From positions 1-64,000 of the forward strand of contig NZ_BAKJ01000021.1 of the NCBI RefSeq assembly GCF_000614125.1: a stretch of DNA of 64,000 nucleotides, given 5' to 3'. Shown in pieces: positions 37,972-47,250 of the stretch (position 1 is its first letter; each line of letters begins with the position of its first letter). The notes below the pieces were generated by a model, which was not told where the DNA came from, did not search any database, and saw only the letters and a list, made by a program, of their open reading frames with translations. Made by a program: the position numbers and the translations under genes. The stretch is from Bacteroides rodentium JCM 16496 (GTDB lineage: Bacteria > Bacteroidota > Bacteroidia > Bacteroidales > Bacteroidaceae).

Positions 37972-37995
37972 TCCTTAATCCCTAATCCTTATCCT
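37969..37995. repeat. Right 27-bp inverted repeat bracketing tadA
   Basis: TAATCCTTAATCCCTAATCC and onward, the complement of 37507-37533. It includes the tadA stop codon. Confidence 0.8.
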
Positions 37996-38008
37996 TAATT
38001 CCTACTCC

Positions 38009-38311
38009 CTACTCTTTGATTTCTTCAAAATCCACATACTCTCCCTCGTCTTTGGAGAACAGTTTCTTGTGGCGGGGACGTATTTCACCTTCTTCGGCTT
38101 GTACTTCCTCTTCAGAAGATTGTCTGTTGTCATTGTAGGAATACCCTCCCGGCTGGTAATTGCCATTTCCTTTTTGGTAGGGACCGGAGTTGGAGGAAGT
38201 ACGGCGTCCGCCCAATCCGAATATGTTCCGGATGACAGTACCGATAATGCTGAGGCCAATGAGCAGAATGGCAATTATGATGATGAATAAAAATCCTAAA
38301 ATATGAAACAT
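38009..38311 (-). CDS. DUF4834 family small membrane protein
   Basis: 100 residues: one N-terminal hydrophobic helix (ILGFLFIIIIAILLIGLSIIGTVI), then a flexible Gly/Asn/Tyr-rich linker (SSNSGPYQKGNGNYQPGG) and an acidic tail with a conserved-looking KLFSKDEGEYVDFEEI. Function unknown. It lies downstream of pssA and psd on the same strand with a 67-bp gap. Confidence 0.8.
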   Translation of the reverse strand: MFHILGFLFIIIIAILLIGLSIIGTVIRNIFGLGGRRTSSNSGPYQKGNGNYQPGGYSYNDNRQSSEEEVQAEEGEIRPRHKKLFSKDEGEYVDFEEIKE

Positions 38312-38378
38312 GGGCTAATGTCTTTTTATGTGTTCGTTTTCTACGAACTTCAATACAACAACCGTGCCAAAGATTTGT

Positions 38379-39086
38379 TTATTTACTTTTCCTTGTAATA
38401 AGCGAAAGTAGTATATACCACACGATAATTGCAGCAAAGCTACAGATTCCCAAGAAGATGAGGAACGGAATGCAGACAAGCAGGAAAATGAAGCTTGTTT
38501 TATTGTCTTTCCATGACAGGTTCTTGAATTTGAGTGAGAACATTGGAATCTCCGATACAAGCAGCCATGAGAAAAGGCAGACCAGCAGCAACAGATAAAC
38601 CGGATGGAAGCTGCCGCTCACCAGCCAGTCGTGAGCACCCGTCACCAATGAAGCCCAGAACAAGGCGTTGGCCGGAACGGGAAGTCCTACGAAAGAGCTC
38701 GTCTGGCGGGTATCGTTGTTGAACTTGGCGAGCCGCAGTGCCGAGAATACGGACAAAAGAAATGCGAGATAGGGGAAAACGCCGGCCAGGCTTTCCATTG
38801 CGCCCGAATAGTCCATTTCCTTGAACAGGGAAAATACAATCAGGGAAGGGGCCACTCCGAAACTGACATCATCTGCCAGGGAATCCAAATCCTTGCCGAT
38901 AATGGAATGTGCGTCCAGTGCACGTGCCATCATGCCGTCGAAGAAATCGAATACGGCACTGAAGATAATGAAAGCGAGTGCCCATTCATATCTGGCTTCG
39001 AATGCCATGACACAGGCAATGCCCCCGGAGAATAGGTTCAGGCAGGTCAGGGTATTTGGAATATGGCGGGTAATGCAGTTTGCCAT
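38379..39086 (-). CDS. pssA: CDP-diacylglycerol--serine O-phosphatidyltransferase
   Basis: Makes phosphatidylserine from CDP-DAG and serine in the inner membrane. The CDP-alcohol transferase motif D-G-x2-A-R-x8-G-x3-D-x3-D is visible as DGMMARALDAHSIIGKDLDSLADD near residue 50, and there are about seven hydrophobic segments in 235 residues. It is 16 bp downstream of psd, so synthesis and decarboxylation of phosphatidylserine are encoded together. Confidence 0.95.
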   Translation of the reverse strand: MANCITRHIPNTLTCLNLFSGGIACVMAFEARYEWALAFIIFSAVFDFFDGMMARALDAHSIIGKDLDSLADDVSFGVAPSLIVFSLFKEMDYSGAMESLAGVFPYLAFLLSVFSALRLAKFNNDTRQTSSFVGLPVPANALFWASLVTGAHDWLVSGSFHPVYLLLLVCLFSWLLVSEIPMFSLKFKNLSWKDNKTSFIFLLVCIPFLIFLGICSFAAIIVWYILLSLITRKSK

Positions 39087-39102
39087 TGTTGTTCTTTTAT
39101 TA

Positions 39103-39786
39103 TTAAAGTTTGGCTATCACAGTCTGATTGCCGGTAGTCAGTTGTCCTAGTTTGACGAATACCTCGGTGCCCAACGGCAGAAAGACATCCACACGGGAAC
39201 CGAATTTGATGAAGCCCATATGTTCGTCGATGTAGCATTCCTCGCCCGGTTCGGCATAGGTCACGATGCGGCGCGCCATGGCTCCGGCTATCTGTCGTGC
39301 CATAATCTCCACGCCTTCCGGAGTTTCTATTACTACGGTGGAACGCTCGTTGTCGGTGCTGGCCTTGGGCAGCCAGGCTTTCAAGAACTTGCCGTTTTGA
39401 TGCCACACTTTCTTTACCGTACCGTCTACCGGATACCAGTTGGCGTGTACATTAACCAGGCTCATGAATATGGATACCATGATACGGCGGTCGTGGAAGT
39501 ATTCGTTTTCCTCCACTTCTTCCACCACTACGATTTTACCGTCGGCAGGAGCTACTACGACTTTCTCCGTTTCCTGTCCGAACAAACGGATGGGACAGCG
39601 GAAGAAGTTCACAAGTATGCCATATACTATGAGGCTGATGACCGCTACTACGTAAAAAGGAACTTTGCATTCCAATCCGAAGTAAAGGGCGGCGTTGACA
39701 ACCAGGAGCAGAACCAGGCTGCCTGCCAATGTATGTGTTCCTTCACGATGTATGCGTATCTTTTTTAATCTTTTTAATCGACCCAT
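39103..39786 (-). CDS. psd: Phosphatidylserine decarboxylase proenzyme
   Basis: Converts phosphatidylserine to phosphatidylethanolamine. 227 residues, the short archaeal/Bacteroides-type form. Membrane-spanning N-terminus ([21 protein letters not shown]), then [20 protein letters not shown] and the autocleavage site FGSR ([12 protein letters not shown]), where the Ser becomes the pyruvoyl group. First gene of the psd-pssA-DUF4834 run, with a promoter at 39824-39854. Confidence 0.95.
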   Translation of the reverse strand: MGRLKRLKKIRIHREGTHTLAGSLVLLLVVNAALYFGLECKVPFYVVAVISLIVYGILVNFFRCPIRLFGQETEKVVVAPADGKIVVVEEVEENEYFHDRRIMVSIFMSLVNVHANWYPVDGTVKKVWHQNGKFLKAWLPKASTDNERSTVVIETPEGVEIMARQIAGAMARRIVTYAEPGEECYIDEHMGFIKFGSRVDVFLPLGTEVFVKLGQLTTGNQTVIAKL

Positions 39787-39823
39787 GTATATCGTATTTG
39801 CTATTTTAGATAGAAATTATCTG

Positions 39824-39854
39824 CAAAAATAGGCTTATTTTGAAAATCTAACAA
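39824..39854 (-). promoter_or_regulatory. Promoter of the psd operon
   Basis: On the minus strand: TTG at 39854-39852, a 20-bp spacer and TATTTTTG at 39831-39824, 38 bp upstream of the psd start. Fits the Bacteroides -33/-7 consensus. It lies back to back with the dnaE promoter. Confidence 0.6.
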
Positions 39855-39902
39855 GGATTTGGAGAGAGAAATGTGTATGTTGATAACTTTTTGGGAAATA
39901 TT

Positions 39903-39933
39903 TTTGTTAGCTGTGATAGAGGTTGTAATTTTA
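39903..39933 (+). promoter_or_regulatory. Promoter of dnaE
   Basis: TTTG at 39903-39906, a 19-bp spacer and TAATTTTA at 39926-39933 (seven of eight bases of TAnnTTTG-type). The start codon is 24 bp further. Correct spacing makes this credible. Confidence 0.6.
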
Positions 39934-39956
39934 GGCTCTCAATAGAAAGGATATAT

Positions 39957-42900
39957 ATGCAAGATTTTGTTCATTTACATGTCCATACCCAATACTCTCT
40001 CCTGGACGGTCAGGCAAGTGTCAGCAGGCTGGTTGACAAGGCCATGAAGGATGGTATGAAAGGCATCGCCGTGACCGACCATGGAAATATGTTCGGTATC
40101 AAGGAGTTCACCAACTATGTCAACAAGAAGAACAGCGGACCGAAGGGGGAGATAAAGGACCTCAAGAAAAGAATTGCCGGTATTGAAAGCGGTGAGATAG
40201 CGTGTGAAGACAAGGAAGCGGAGATTGCCGGTTGCCGTGCCAAGATGTCAGAAGCGGAAAGCAAGCTGTTCAAGCCGATTGTAGGCTGTGAAATGTATGT
40301 GGCACGCCGAACCATGGACAAGAAGGACGGTAAGCAGGACCAGAGTGGCTATCACCTGATTGTGCTGGCAAAGAATGAGAAGGGGTATCACAATCTGATA
40401 AAACTTGTATCGCATGCCTGGACAAGGGGATACTATATGCGTCCGCGTACAGACCGCAGTGAACTGGAAAAGTATCATGAGGGGCTGATTGTCTGCTCGG
40501 CATGTATCGGCGGCGAGGTTCCTAAGAAGATTATCAATGACCAGCTGGAAGAGGCGGAAGAAGCTGTACGCTGGTATAAGAATCTGTTTGGCGATGATTA
40601 CTATCTGGAGCTTCAGCGTCATAAAGCTACTGTTCCCCGTGCCAACCACGAAGCCTATCCGCTTCAGCAGAAGGCGAATGCCAAAATATTGGAGCTTGCC
40701 CGGAAATATGACATTAAGGTCATCTGCTCCAATGACGTCCACTTTGTGGATGAAGAGAATGCGGAAGCGCACGACCGCCTGATTTGTCTGAGCACGGGTA
40801 AAGACCTGGATGACCCTACCCGAATGCTCTATACCAAGCAGGAATGGATGAAGACAAAGGCTGAGATGAACGCCTTGTTTGAGGATGTGCCTGAAGCCTT
40901 GTCCAATACCTTGGAGATTTTGGACAAGGTGGAGTATTATTCCATCGACCATGCTCCCATTATGCCTACGTTTGCTATTCCGGAAGATTTCGGAACGGAA
41001 GAGGAGTATCGGCAGAAATATACTGAAAAGGACTTATTTGATGAGTTTACCCAGGATGAAAACGGCAAGGTGGTGCTGGATGAGGATGCCGCCAATGCCA
41101 AGATAAAGCGTCTGGGGGGCTATGACAAACTGTACCGTATCAAGCTGGAGGCCGACTATCTGGCAAAGTTGGCATTCGACGGTGCCAGGAAGTTGTATGG
41201 TGACCCCTTGTCCGACGAGGTGAAGGAACGTCTGGTCTTTGAGTTGTACATCATGAAGACGATGGGTTTCCCGGGATACTTCTTGATTGTGCAGGACTTT
41301 ATCAATGCCGCCCGCACGCAGCTGGGCGTTTCGGTAGGACCGGGACGTGGTTCGGCTGCCGGTTCGGCGGTGGCCTATTGCTTGGGCATCACGAAAATAG
41401 ACCCGATTCAATACGACCTTCTGTTCGAGCGTTTCCTGAATCCCGACCGTATCTCTTTGCCTGATATCGATGTGGACTTCGATGATGACGGGCGTGGAGA
41501 AGTGCTCCGCTGGGTGACGGATAAGTACGGGCAAGAGAAGGTGGCGCACATCATTACATACGGCACGATGGCGACCAAGATGGCCATCAAGGATGTGGCG
41601 CGCGTACAGAAACTGCCTTTGAGCGAATCGGACCGTCTGTGCAAGCTCGTGCCGGATAAGATTCCCGACAAGAAACTCAACCTGCCCAATGCCATTGCCT
41701 ACGTGCCCGAATTGCAGGCTGCGGAGGCTTCGCCCGATCCCCTGGTGCGCGATACGATGAAATATGCCAAGATGCTGGAAGGTAATGTACGCGGTACGGG
41801 TGTGCATGCCTGCGGTACTATTATTTGCCGTGACGACATCACGGATTGGGTACCCGTCAGCACGGCGGATGATAAGGAGACGGGCGAGAAGATGCTCGTA
41901 ACCCAATATGAAGGTTCCGTCATCGAAGACACGGGACTTATCAAGATGGACTTCCTCGGACTGAAAACCTTGTCCATCATTAAGGAAGCCGTTGCCAATG
42001 TACGTCTGCACCGCGGCTTGGAACTCGACATCGACAAGATATCCATTTCCGACCCTGCTACCTATAAACTCTATTGCGACGGTCGCACCATCGGTACGTT
42101 CCAGTTTGAATCGGCCGGTATGCAGAAGTATCTGCGCGAGTTGCAACCGAGTACTTTCGAGGACTTGATTGCCATGAATGCCCTCTACCGACCGGGTCCT
42201 ATGGATTATATCCCCGACTTCATCGACCGTAAGTGGGGACGCAAGCCCATCGAGTATGATATTCCTGTCATGGAGAAGTATCTGAAGGATACCTACGGCA
42301 TTACGGTCTACCAGGAGCAGGTCATGCTTCTGTCGCGTTTGCTGGCGGACTTCACCCGTGGTGAATCTGATGCCTTGCGTAAGGCGATGGGTAAGAAACT
42401 GCGTGACAAGCTGGACCACATGAAGCCGAAATTCATTTCGGGCGGACAAAAGAACGGCCACGACCCGAAAGTGCTCGAGAAAATCTGGGCCGACTGGGAA
42501 AAGTTTGCATCCTATGCCTTCAACAAGTCACATGCCACCTGCTATTCGTGGGTGGCCTATCAGACGGCTTTCCTCAAGGCTAATTATCCGGCCGAATACA
42601 TGGCGGCGGTCATGAGCCGAAGTTTGGCGAATATTACCGATATAACCAAACTGATGGACGAATGCAAGGCAATGGGCATCAATACATTGGGACCGGATGT
42701 AAATGAAAGTAACCTGAAGTTCACCGTGAACAAGGAAGGCAATATCCGTTTTGGCCTTGGTGCGGTGAAAGGGGTAGGCGAGGGTGCTGTGCAGAGCATC
42801 ATGGAGGAACGCGAGAAGAATGGTCCTTCAAGGGTATATTTGATTTTGTGCAGCGTGTCAATCTGACAGCCTGCAACAAGAAGAACCTGGAATGTCTTGC

Positions 42901-43753
42901 TTTGGCGGGCGGGTTCGACAGCTTCCCGGAGCTGAAGCGAGAGCAGTATTTTGCTGTAAACTCCAAGAACGAGGTCTTCCTCGAAACCTTGGTGCGTTAT
43001 GGTAACCGTTACCAGGCCGATCAGGCTGCGGCTGCAAACTCCCTGTTCGGTGGTGAGAATGTGGTGGATATCGCCACTCCGGAAATACCGGTAGCGGAAC
43101 GTTGGAGCGACCTCGACCGTTTGAACCGGGAGCGCGATTTGGTAGGTATCTATCTGTCCGCACACCCGTTGGATGAGTATTCTGTAGTTCTGGAGCATGT
43201 TTGCAACACTCACATGGCAGAGCTGGAAGATAAGACGGCACTTGTGGGACGCGAAATAACAATGGGTGGCATCGTGACCGCCGTGCGTCGTGGTATCAGC
43301 AAGAACGGTAATCCTTACGGCATAGCCAAGATTGAAGACTATTCCGGTTCGGCAGAGCTTCCTTTCTTCGGAAATGATTGGGTGACCTATCAGGGGTATC
43401 TGGGTGAGCGTACCTTCTTGTTCATCAAAGCCCGTTGCCAGCCCAAGCAATGGCGGCAGGATGAGTTGGAGTTGAAGATAACCTCCATGGAACTGCTGCC
43501 TGACGTCAAGGAGAAACTGATTGAGAAGATAACCATTCTCATTCCGCTGGGTGTGCTGAACAAGGCTTTGATAACTGAACTGGCAGAACTGACCAAGGAA
43601 CGTCCGGGCAGCACGGAGCTTTATTTCAAAGTCAGAGATGAGGATAGCAAGATGACGGTCGATTTGATTTCCCGTCCCGTGAAGCTTTCCGTGGGGCGTG
43701 AACTGATTACTTATTTAAAAGAGCGTCCGGACCTTGAGTTCAGGATTAATTAG
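39957..43753 (+). CDS. dnaE: DNA polymerase III alpha subunit (apparent frameshift)
   Basis: Replicative polymerase. I use the ATG at 39957 (MQDFVHLHVHTQYSLLDGQ), preceded by GAAAGGA; the longer frame would add 28 residues ahead of the conserved PHP domain. PHP (LHVHTQYSLLDG, VTDHGNMFG) is followed by the palm (PGRGSAAGSAVAYCLGI, LPDIDVDFDDDGR), fingers and a C-terminal OB fold (VTAVRRGISKNGNPYGIAKIEDYSG). At about 42827 the frame shifts: KNGPSRVYLILC should read KNGPFKGIFDFVQRVNLTACNKKN, needing one T. Repaired length is 1265 residues. An essential gene with a break strongly supports sequencing error. Confidence 0.95.
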
Positions 43754-43813
43754 TTATCTTTGTTGGAAAACGAAGATAGGCTGCACCTCAGCATAAAAAA
43801 TGAACAAGTTCAT

Positions 43814-43844
43814 TTTGTTTTGCATTCGGTTTGCACTATCTTTG
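43814..43844 (+). promoter_or_regulatory. Promoter of trxA
   Basis: TTTG at 43814-43817, exactly 19 bp, then TATCTTTG at 43837-43844: a full match to the Bacteroides -33/-7 consensus. It leaves a leader of about 70 nt before the trxA start. A second TATCTTTG at 43755-43762 has only a partial -33. Confidence 0.75.
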
Positions 43845-43919
43845 CTTCGAAAGCGAAGGTTGATAAAACGCAATTGACAGTAAATTAATAATTATAGTTG
43901 ACATTTAATATTAAAAGAA

Positions 43920-44233
43920 ATGGCTTTAGAAATTACAGACAGCAATTTTCAAGAAATCTTGGCAGAGGGAAAACCGGTAGTTATGGATTTCTGGGCGCTT
44001 GGTGCGGCCCTTGTAAGATGGTGGGACCAATCATCGATGAATTGGCTACTGAATATGAAGGAAAGGTAATCATTGGCAAATGTGACGTGGATGAGAACGG
44101 CGACGTGGCTGCCGAATATGGTATACGCAACATCCCTACAGTCTTGTTCTTCAAGAATGGAGAGCTGGTGGACAAGCAGGTAGGTTCTGCTCCGAAATCT
44201 GCTTACGTGGCCAAGATAGAAGCGATATTATAA
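43920..44233 (+). CDS. trxA: Thioredoxin (apparent frameshift)
   Basis: Protein disulfide reductase. MALEITDSNFQEILAEGKPVVMDFWA leads to the active site, but the frame breaks at 43998. The downstream frame reads WCGPCKMVGPIIDELATEYEGKV, so the normal FWAPWCGPCK is restored by one C (CC read as C). With this the protein is 104 residues, the normal length, including the cis-Pro region NIPTVLFFKNGE. No signal peptide, so cytoplasmic. Confidence 0.95.
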
Positions 44234-44240
44234 GGTACTA

Positions 44241-44320
44241 TTTACAATTTACAATGTACAATTTGGCTGCGCATCATTCAAGGCGCTTCAATTGTACATT
44301 GTACATTGTAAATGGTAAAT
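44241..44320. repeat. AT-rich hairpin repeat after trxA
   Basis: Left arm TTTACAATTTACAATGTAC and right arm GTACATTGTACATTGTAAA flank GGCTGCGCATCATTC. Perfect or near-perfect pairing over about 20 bp. It lies 8 bp past the trxA stop, so it may double as a terminator although a T tract is absent. Confidence 0.7.
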
Positions 44321-44345
44321 TAAACAACTCTTAAAATATAACGGT

Positions 44346-44678
44346 ATGGGAATGGAAGACGATTTTTTGCAGAATGATGTCGATGATGAAAAGACCATCG
44401 AGTACATCAAGAATTATTTGCCGCAGGAGTTGAAAGAGAAGTTCTCTGACGACGAGTTCTATTATTTTCTCGATTTGATTGACGAGTACTATTCCGAGAG
44501 CGGCATCCTTGATGCGCAGCCGGATGCGGATGGGTACATCGAGATTGATTTGGGGAAAATCGTGGACTATATTGTCAAGGAAGCCCATAAGGATGAAATG
44601 GGTGACTATGATCCGGAAGAAATCCTTTTCATCGTACAAGGTGAGATGGAATATACGGAATCTTTGGGCGAAGAATAG
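44346..44678 (+). CDS. Conserved acidic hypothetical protein
   Basis: 110 residues, strongly acidic and helical: MGMEDDFLQNDVDDEKTIEY, LPQELKEKFSDDEFYYFLDLIDEYY, IDLGKIVDYIVKEAHKDEMGDYDPEEI. No domain recognised, no membrane segment or signal peptide. Placed after trxA and before a family-1 repeat. The codon use is like its neighbours and it is likely a genuine cytoplasmic protein. Confidence 0.7.
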   Translation: MGMEDDFLQNDVDDEKTIEYIKNYLPQELKEKFSDDEFYYFLDLIDEYYSESGILDAQPDADGYIEIDLGKIVDYIVKEAHKDEMGDYDPEEILFIVQGEMEYTESLGEE

Positions 44679-44701
44679 TCTGTATCAAAAGTATAGGAAA
44701 A

Positions 44702-44832
44702 AGGGGTGTGTCAAAATTCACCACAGATTACACGGATTAACACAGAATGAGCTTAATCTACTGATAATCAAAGATGCTTATCTGTGTAAATCTGTGTAAT
44801 CTGTGGTGAATACCAGTTTCGACACATCCTCT
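44702..44832. repeat. 130-bp palindromic repeat, family 1, copy 2
   Basis: Ends AGGGGTGTGTCAAAATTC and the complement-like CGACACATCCTCT. Arms and core match the copies at 8909 and 50931 (CCACAGATTACACGG, GAGCTTAATCTACTGAT). It lies between two convergent genes. Confidence 0.85.
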
Positions 44833-44841
44833 TTTTTGTTT

Positions 44842-45060
44842 TTATGTGGCTGGTGGCGTATTCAGAAAAAAGAAGACAGACGTGCCGATGAGGATGACAC
44901 CCAATACGCCGTAGAACAGGCGGGCTTGTCGCCGCCCTACATTTTGTACGATAAACTGGGTGTTTCGGGCAGTAAAGAACCAGTTCCAGTCCAATATGGC
45001 TGCCAGCAAGGCGATGATGCCTGCGACGGCAAAAATTCCTTGAACGATGTATTGGCTCAT
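44842..45060 (-). CDS. Immunity protein 17 (Imm17)-like small membrane protein
   Basis: 72 residues with two hydrophobic helices: IVQGIFAVAGIIALLAAILDWNWFF and LFYGVLGVILIGTSVFFFL, separated by TARNTQFIVQNVGRRQAR. The length, topology and the WNWFFTARNTQFIV-type centre fit the Imm17 family associated with polymorphic toxin immunity. No toxin gene is next to it, so the immunity role is inference. It ends 10 bp from a family-1 repeat. Confidence 0.6.
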   Translation of the reverse strand: MSQYIVQGIFAVAGIIALLAAILDWNWFFTARNTQFIVQNVGRRQARLFYGVLGVILIGTSVFFFLNTPPAT

Positions 45061-45064
45061 GGAG

Positions 45065-45089
45065 AATTAAAAATTATAAATTAAAAATT
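45065..45089. repeat. 25-bp AT-rich repeat, intergenic copy
   Basis: AATTAAAAATTATAAATTAA and onward, the exact complement of the copies inside the MATE and aroA genes. It lies between tsaE and the Imm17-like gene. Confidence 0.8.
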
Positions 45090-45105
45090 AAAAAGAGGGG
45101 AGGGG

Positions 45106-45531
45106 TTATTCAAAGTCTTCCAGGGTGACTTTCCGCTCTCCGTTCTCTATTTCCTCAATGGTCACTTTGATGGTATTGCCCGGCAGAAGTTCCTCTACCA
45201 GCTCCGGCCATTCTATGAAGCAGAGGGCGCCGCTGTAGAAGTAATCTTCGTAACCCATGTCATACACTTCTTCCAGCTTCTTGATGCGGTAGAAGTCAAA
45301 ATGGTAAATCAGTTCGCCGGCAGTGTCGGAACGGTATTCGTTGACAATGGCGAAGGTAGGGGAGGTGATGACGTCGGAAACGCCCAATTCCTCGCAAACG
45401 GCTTTGATGAAAGTCGTCTTGCCCGCTCCCATTTTTCCATAGAGGGCGAAGACGGTATTGTCACCCATTTCAGCGATGAACTGGCGGGCGGCTTCGTGAA
45501 TCTGGTCTAATGACTGAATTTTGATTTCCAT
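45106..45531 (-). CDS. tsaE: tRNA threonylcarbamoyladenosine biosynthesis ATPase TsaE
   Basis: Needed with TsaB and TsaD to form t6A37 in ANN-decoding tRNAs. 141 residues. P-loop [17 protein letters not shown] near residue 30, [33 protein letters not shown] and CFIEWPELV are the family motifs. Upstream of it lies a small palindromic repeat, then the ABC permease gene. Confidence 0.95.
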   Translation of the reverse strand: MEIKIQSLDQIHEAARQFIAEMGDNTVFALYGKMGAGKTTFIKAVCEELGVSDVITSPTFAIVNEYRSDTAGELIYHFDFYRIKKLEEVYDMGYEDYFYSGALCFIEWPELVEELLPGNTIKVTIEEIENGERKVTLEDFE

Positions 45532-45558
45532 TGTGTCTTTTGATTTTTGTTTTTATTT

Positions 45559-45640
45559 TGTTTCACCACAGATTACACAGATTTTCACAGATTTTTTTTA
45601 ATCAGTTCTGTGTGAATCTGTGTAATCTGTGGTGAAACCT
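45559..45640. repeat. Palindromic repeat related to family 1 (short form)
   Basis: GTTTCACCACAGATTACAC and the complement GTGTAATCTGTGGTGAAAC with inner arms ACAGATTTTCACAGAT. It has the TTCACCACAGATTACAC core of family 1 but lacks the GGGTGTGTC ends and central core. Sits between the ABC permease stop and tsaE. Confidence 0.75.
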
Positions 45641-46451
45641 TCAGCGTTGCAAATATAGCCAAAAACTCTTTCCCGTCTTGCAAATGGCATAGATAATGAT
45701 GGAAAAGAATATGATGGATGCACCCGAGGGGACATTCAGGTAGAAAGAAATCATCAGCCGCCCAGGCAACTGAGGTAACCGATGCCGATGGAAAGCCAGA
45801 TGATGCGGTGGAACCGGTGCGAGAACAAGTTGGCGGTCATCTGCGGAACGGTGAGCAGCGAAATGACCAGCACGATGCCCACCATGCGCAGGCATGCCAC
45901 GATGGTAAGCGCAATGAACATCATCAGTACATATTCGAATACCTGCACCGGAATACCTTGCGAGAGGGCAAACTCCCGGTCGAAAGCTACGTAGATGATG
46001 GGATGGAGATACAGCGCGAAGAACAGTATCAGCAGCAGGGCAAGCCCGCCCAATAGAGCGATGTCGCTCCAGGTGATGGTGAGAATGTTGCCGAAGAGAT
46101 AGGCGGACAGGTCGGGGGCGAATCCCGGCGAGAGGAAAGTGAACATGATGCCCAGTGCCATGCCCAATGTCCAGAATACGGCAATGGCAGAGTCTTCCCG
46201 CATATCCTTCCGCTTGCTGAGCCACTCTACTCCGAAAGCGGACAAGACGGCAAACAGGGCTGCCGAAAGGATGGGGAGATGCCCGCATAAAGTCCCAGAC
46301 CGATACCTCCAAAAGATGCATGTGTCAATCCGCCGCTGATGAACACCAGTCTCCGGGTGACGATGTACGTGCCTATCAGCCCGCAAGCAATGCTTGCCAG
46401 CAGACTGCCGATGAGGGCATGTTGGAAAAAGGTGTATTGCAGTAGCTCCAT
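45641..46451 (-). CDS. Metal ABC transporter permease, ZnuB/TroC family (two apparent frameshifts)
   Basis: Inner-membrane permease for zinc or manganese uptake. MELLQYTFFQHALIGSLLASIACGLIGTYIVTRRLVFISGGLTHASFGGIGLG is the family opening with GGLTHASFGGIG. The frame breaks at about 46273 (GISP to ILSAALFAVL, one C missing from a run of five on the minus strand) and again at about 45758 (CLGG to LMISFYLNVPSGASIIFF, one G). Together they give 270 residues, the normal length, with eight to nine helices. No ATP-binding or substrate-binding partner lies in the window. Confidence 0.88.
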
Positions 46452-46501
46452 TTATTCAATTGAAAATTAAGAATTAAAAATTAAAAGTCGGATGTGGAGT
46501 G

Positions 46502-46930
46502 TTAGGAATGGGGGGTGAGACGGCGTTCGCCGATGATGAGGAACACTTCATCCTTGATGTTGTCCGGCAGGGCTATGCCGCGCAGTTGCAGGCTGCGCAC
46601 CCATCCGGCTACGTCCGTGTCTTGCATGGTGTAGAATACGTCGCGGAACTCGTCTTCCTGCTCGGGAGTATAGGCATCGGGAGCGGTGCCGATGTATTTG
46701 TCCAGCTCCTCGTCATCGTAATATTCTATTTGCTTGCTGACGGCTGCCAGCAGGCTGTCACGTTCGCAGATTTCATGCTGTCCGCAGCACTCGGCATCCA
46801 CTTCCTGCACTTCGGGCATGGCGTCCAGTTCGCCGCGGTCTATCTTCTGCTGCAGTCGCCGGTAGCGTATAGTTCCGGCTGTGGCTGCCACGAGGGCAAG
46901 GACAATCAGGCTAATAATCAATATCCACAT
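46502..46930 (-). CDS. Membrane-anchored hypothetical protein with Cys-rich motif
   Basis: 142 residues. An N-terminal helix (MWILIISLIVLALVAATAGTI) anchors a soluble acidic domain carrying ECCGQHEICERD near residue 47 (three Cys and one His, suitable for metal binding), then IEYYDDEELDKYIG and EDEFRDVFYTMQDTDVAGWVRSLQLRGIALPDNIKDEVFLII. Not a family I can name with confidence. The upstream region on this strand contains the 22-bp tandem array. Confidence 0.65.
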   Translation of the reverse strand: MWILIISLIVLALVAATAGTIRYRRLQQKIDRGELDAMPEVQEVDAECCGQHEICERDSLLAAVSKQIEYYDDEELDKYIGTAPDAYTPEQEDEFRDVFYTMQDTDVAGWVRSLQLRGIALPDNIKDEVFLIIGERRLTPHS

Positions 46931-47077
46931 GGGCTTCTTTTCTCGTTTATACTAGTTCAAAACTTGCAGGCAAAGATAGGGAATAATGGTGAGAGAAGAA
47001 AAGCATGGACACTTTTTCTGGGGGCGAATCGCAAGGGGGTGAGGGGACGCATTCACTGGTACGGGGAGTTTATTTTT

Positions 47078-47226
47078 GTTTGTCGCCATTAAACTGGCAG
47101 TTTAGTAGGAATAAACTGTTGGTTTATCGGCGTTAAACTGACAGTTTATTGGCGTTAAACTATCAGTTTGTCGACGCTAAACCGGTAGTTTGTCGTCACT
47201 AAACTGACAGTTTGTTTTCATCAAAC
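47078..47226. repeat. Tandem array, seven units of GTTT-N9-AAAC at exact 22-bp period
   Basis: GTTT-N9-AAAC starts at 47078, 47100, 47122, 47144, 47166, 47188 and 47210, always 22 bp apart. The N9 segments include GTCGCCATT, AGTAGGAAT, ATCGGCGTT, ATTGGCGTT, GTCGACGCT, GTCGTCACT, GTTTTCATC. The 5-bp spacers are TGGCA, TGTTG, TGACA, TATCA, CGGTA and TGACA. It lies in the gene-free region 46931-47250, upstream of the Cys-motif gene and downstream of aroA. It is not a CRISPR: repeats are too short and divergent. Confidence 0.9.
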
Positions 47227-47250
47227 GGTAATAAACCGGTAGGTACTTGA

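Noticed and set aside
41034..42461. Long open frame on the minus strand (475 codons)
   Set aside because: It lies entirely within dnaE, whose motifs are unambiguous on the plus strand; the opposite frame has no domain and unlikely composition.
47078..47226. CRISPR array
   Set aside because: Repeats of 4+4 bases at a 22-bp period are far too short and variable, spacers are 5 bp, and there are no cas genes in the window.
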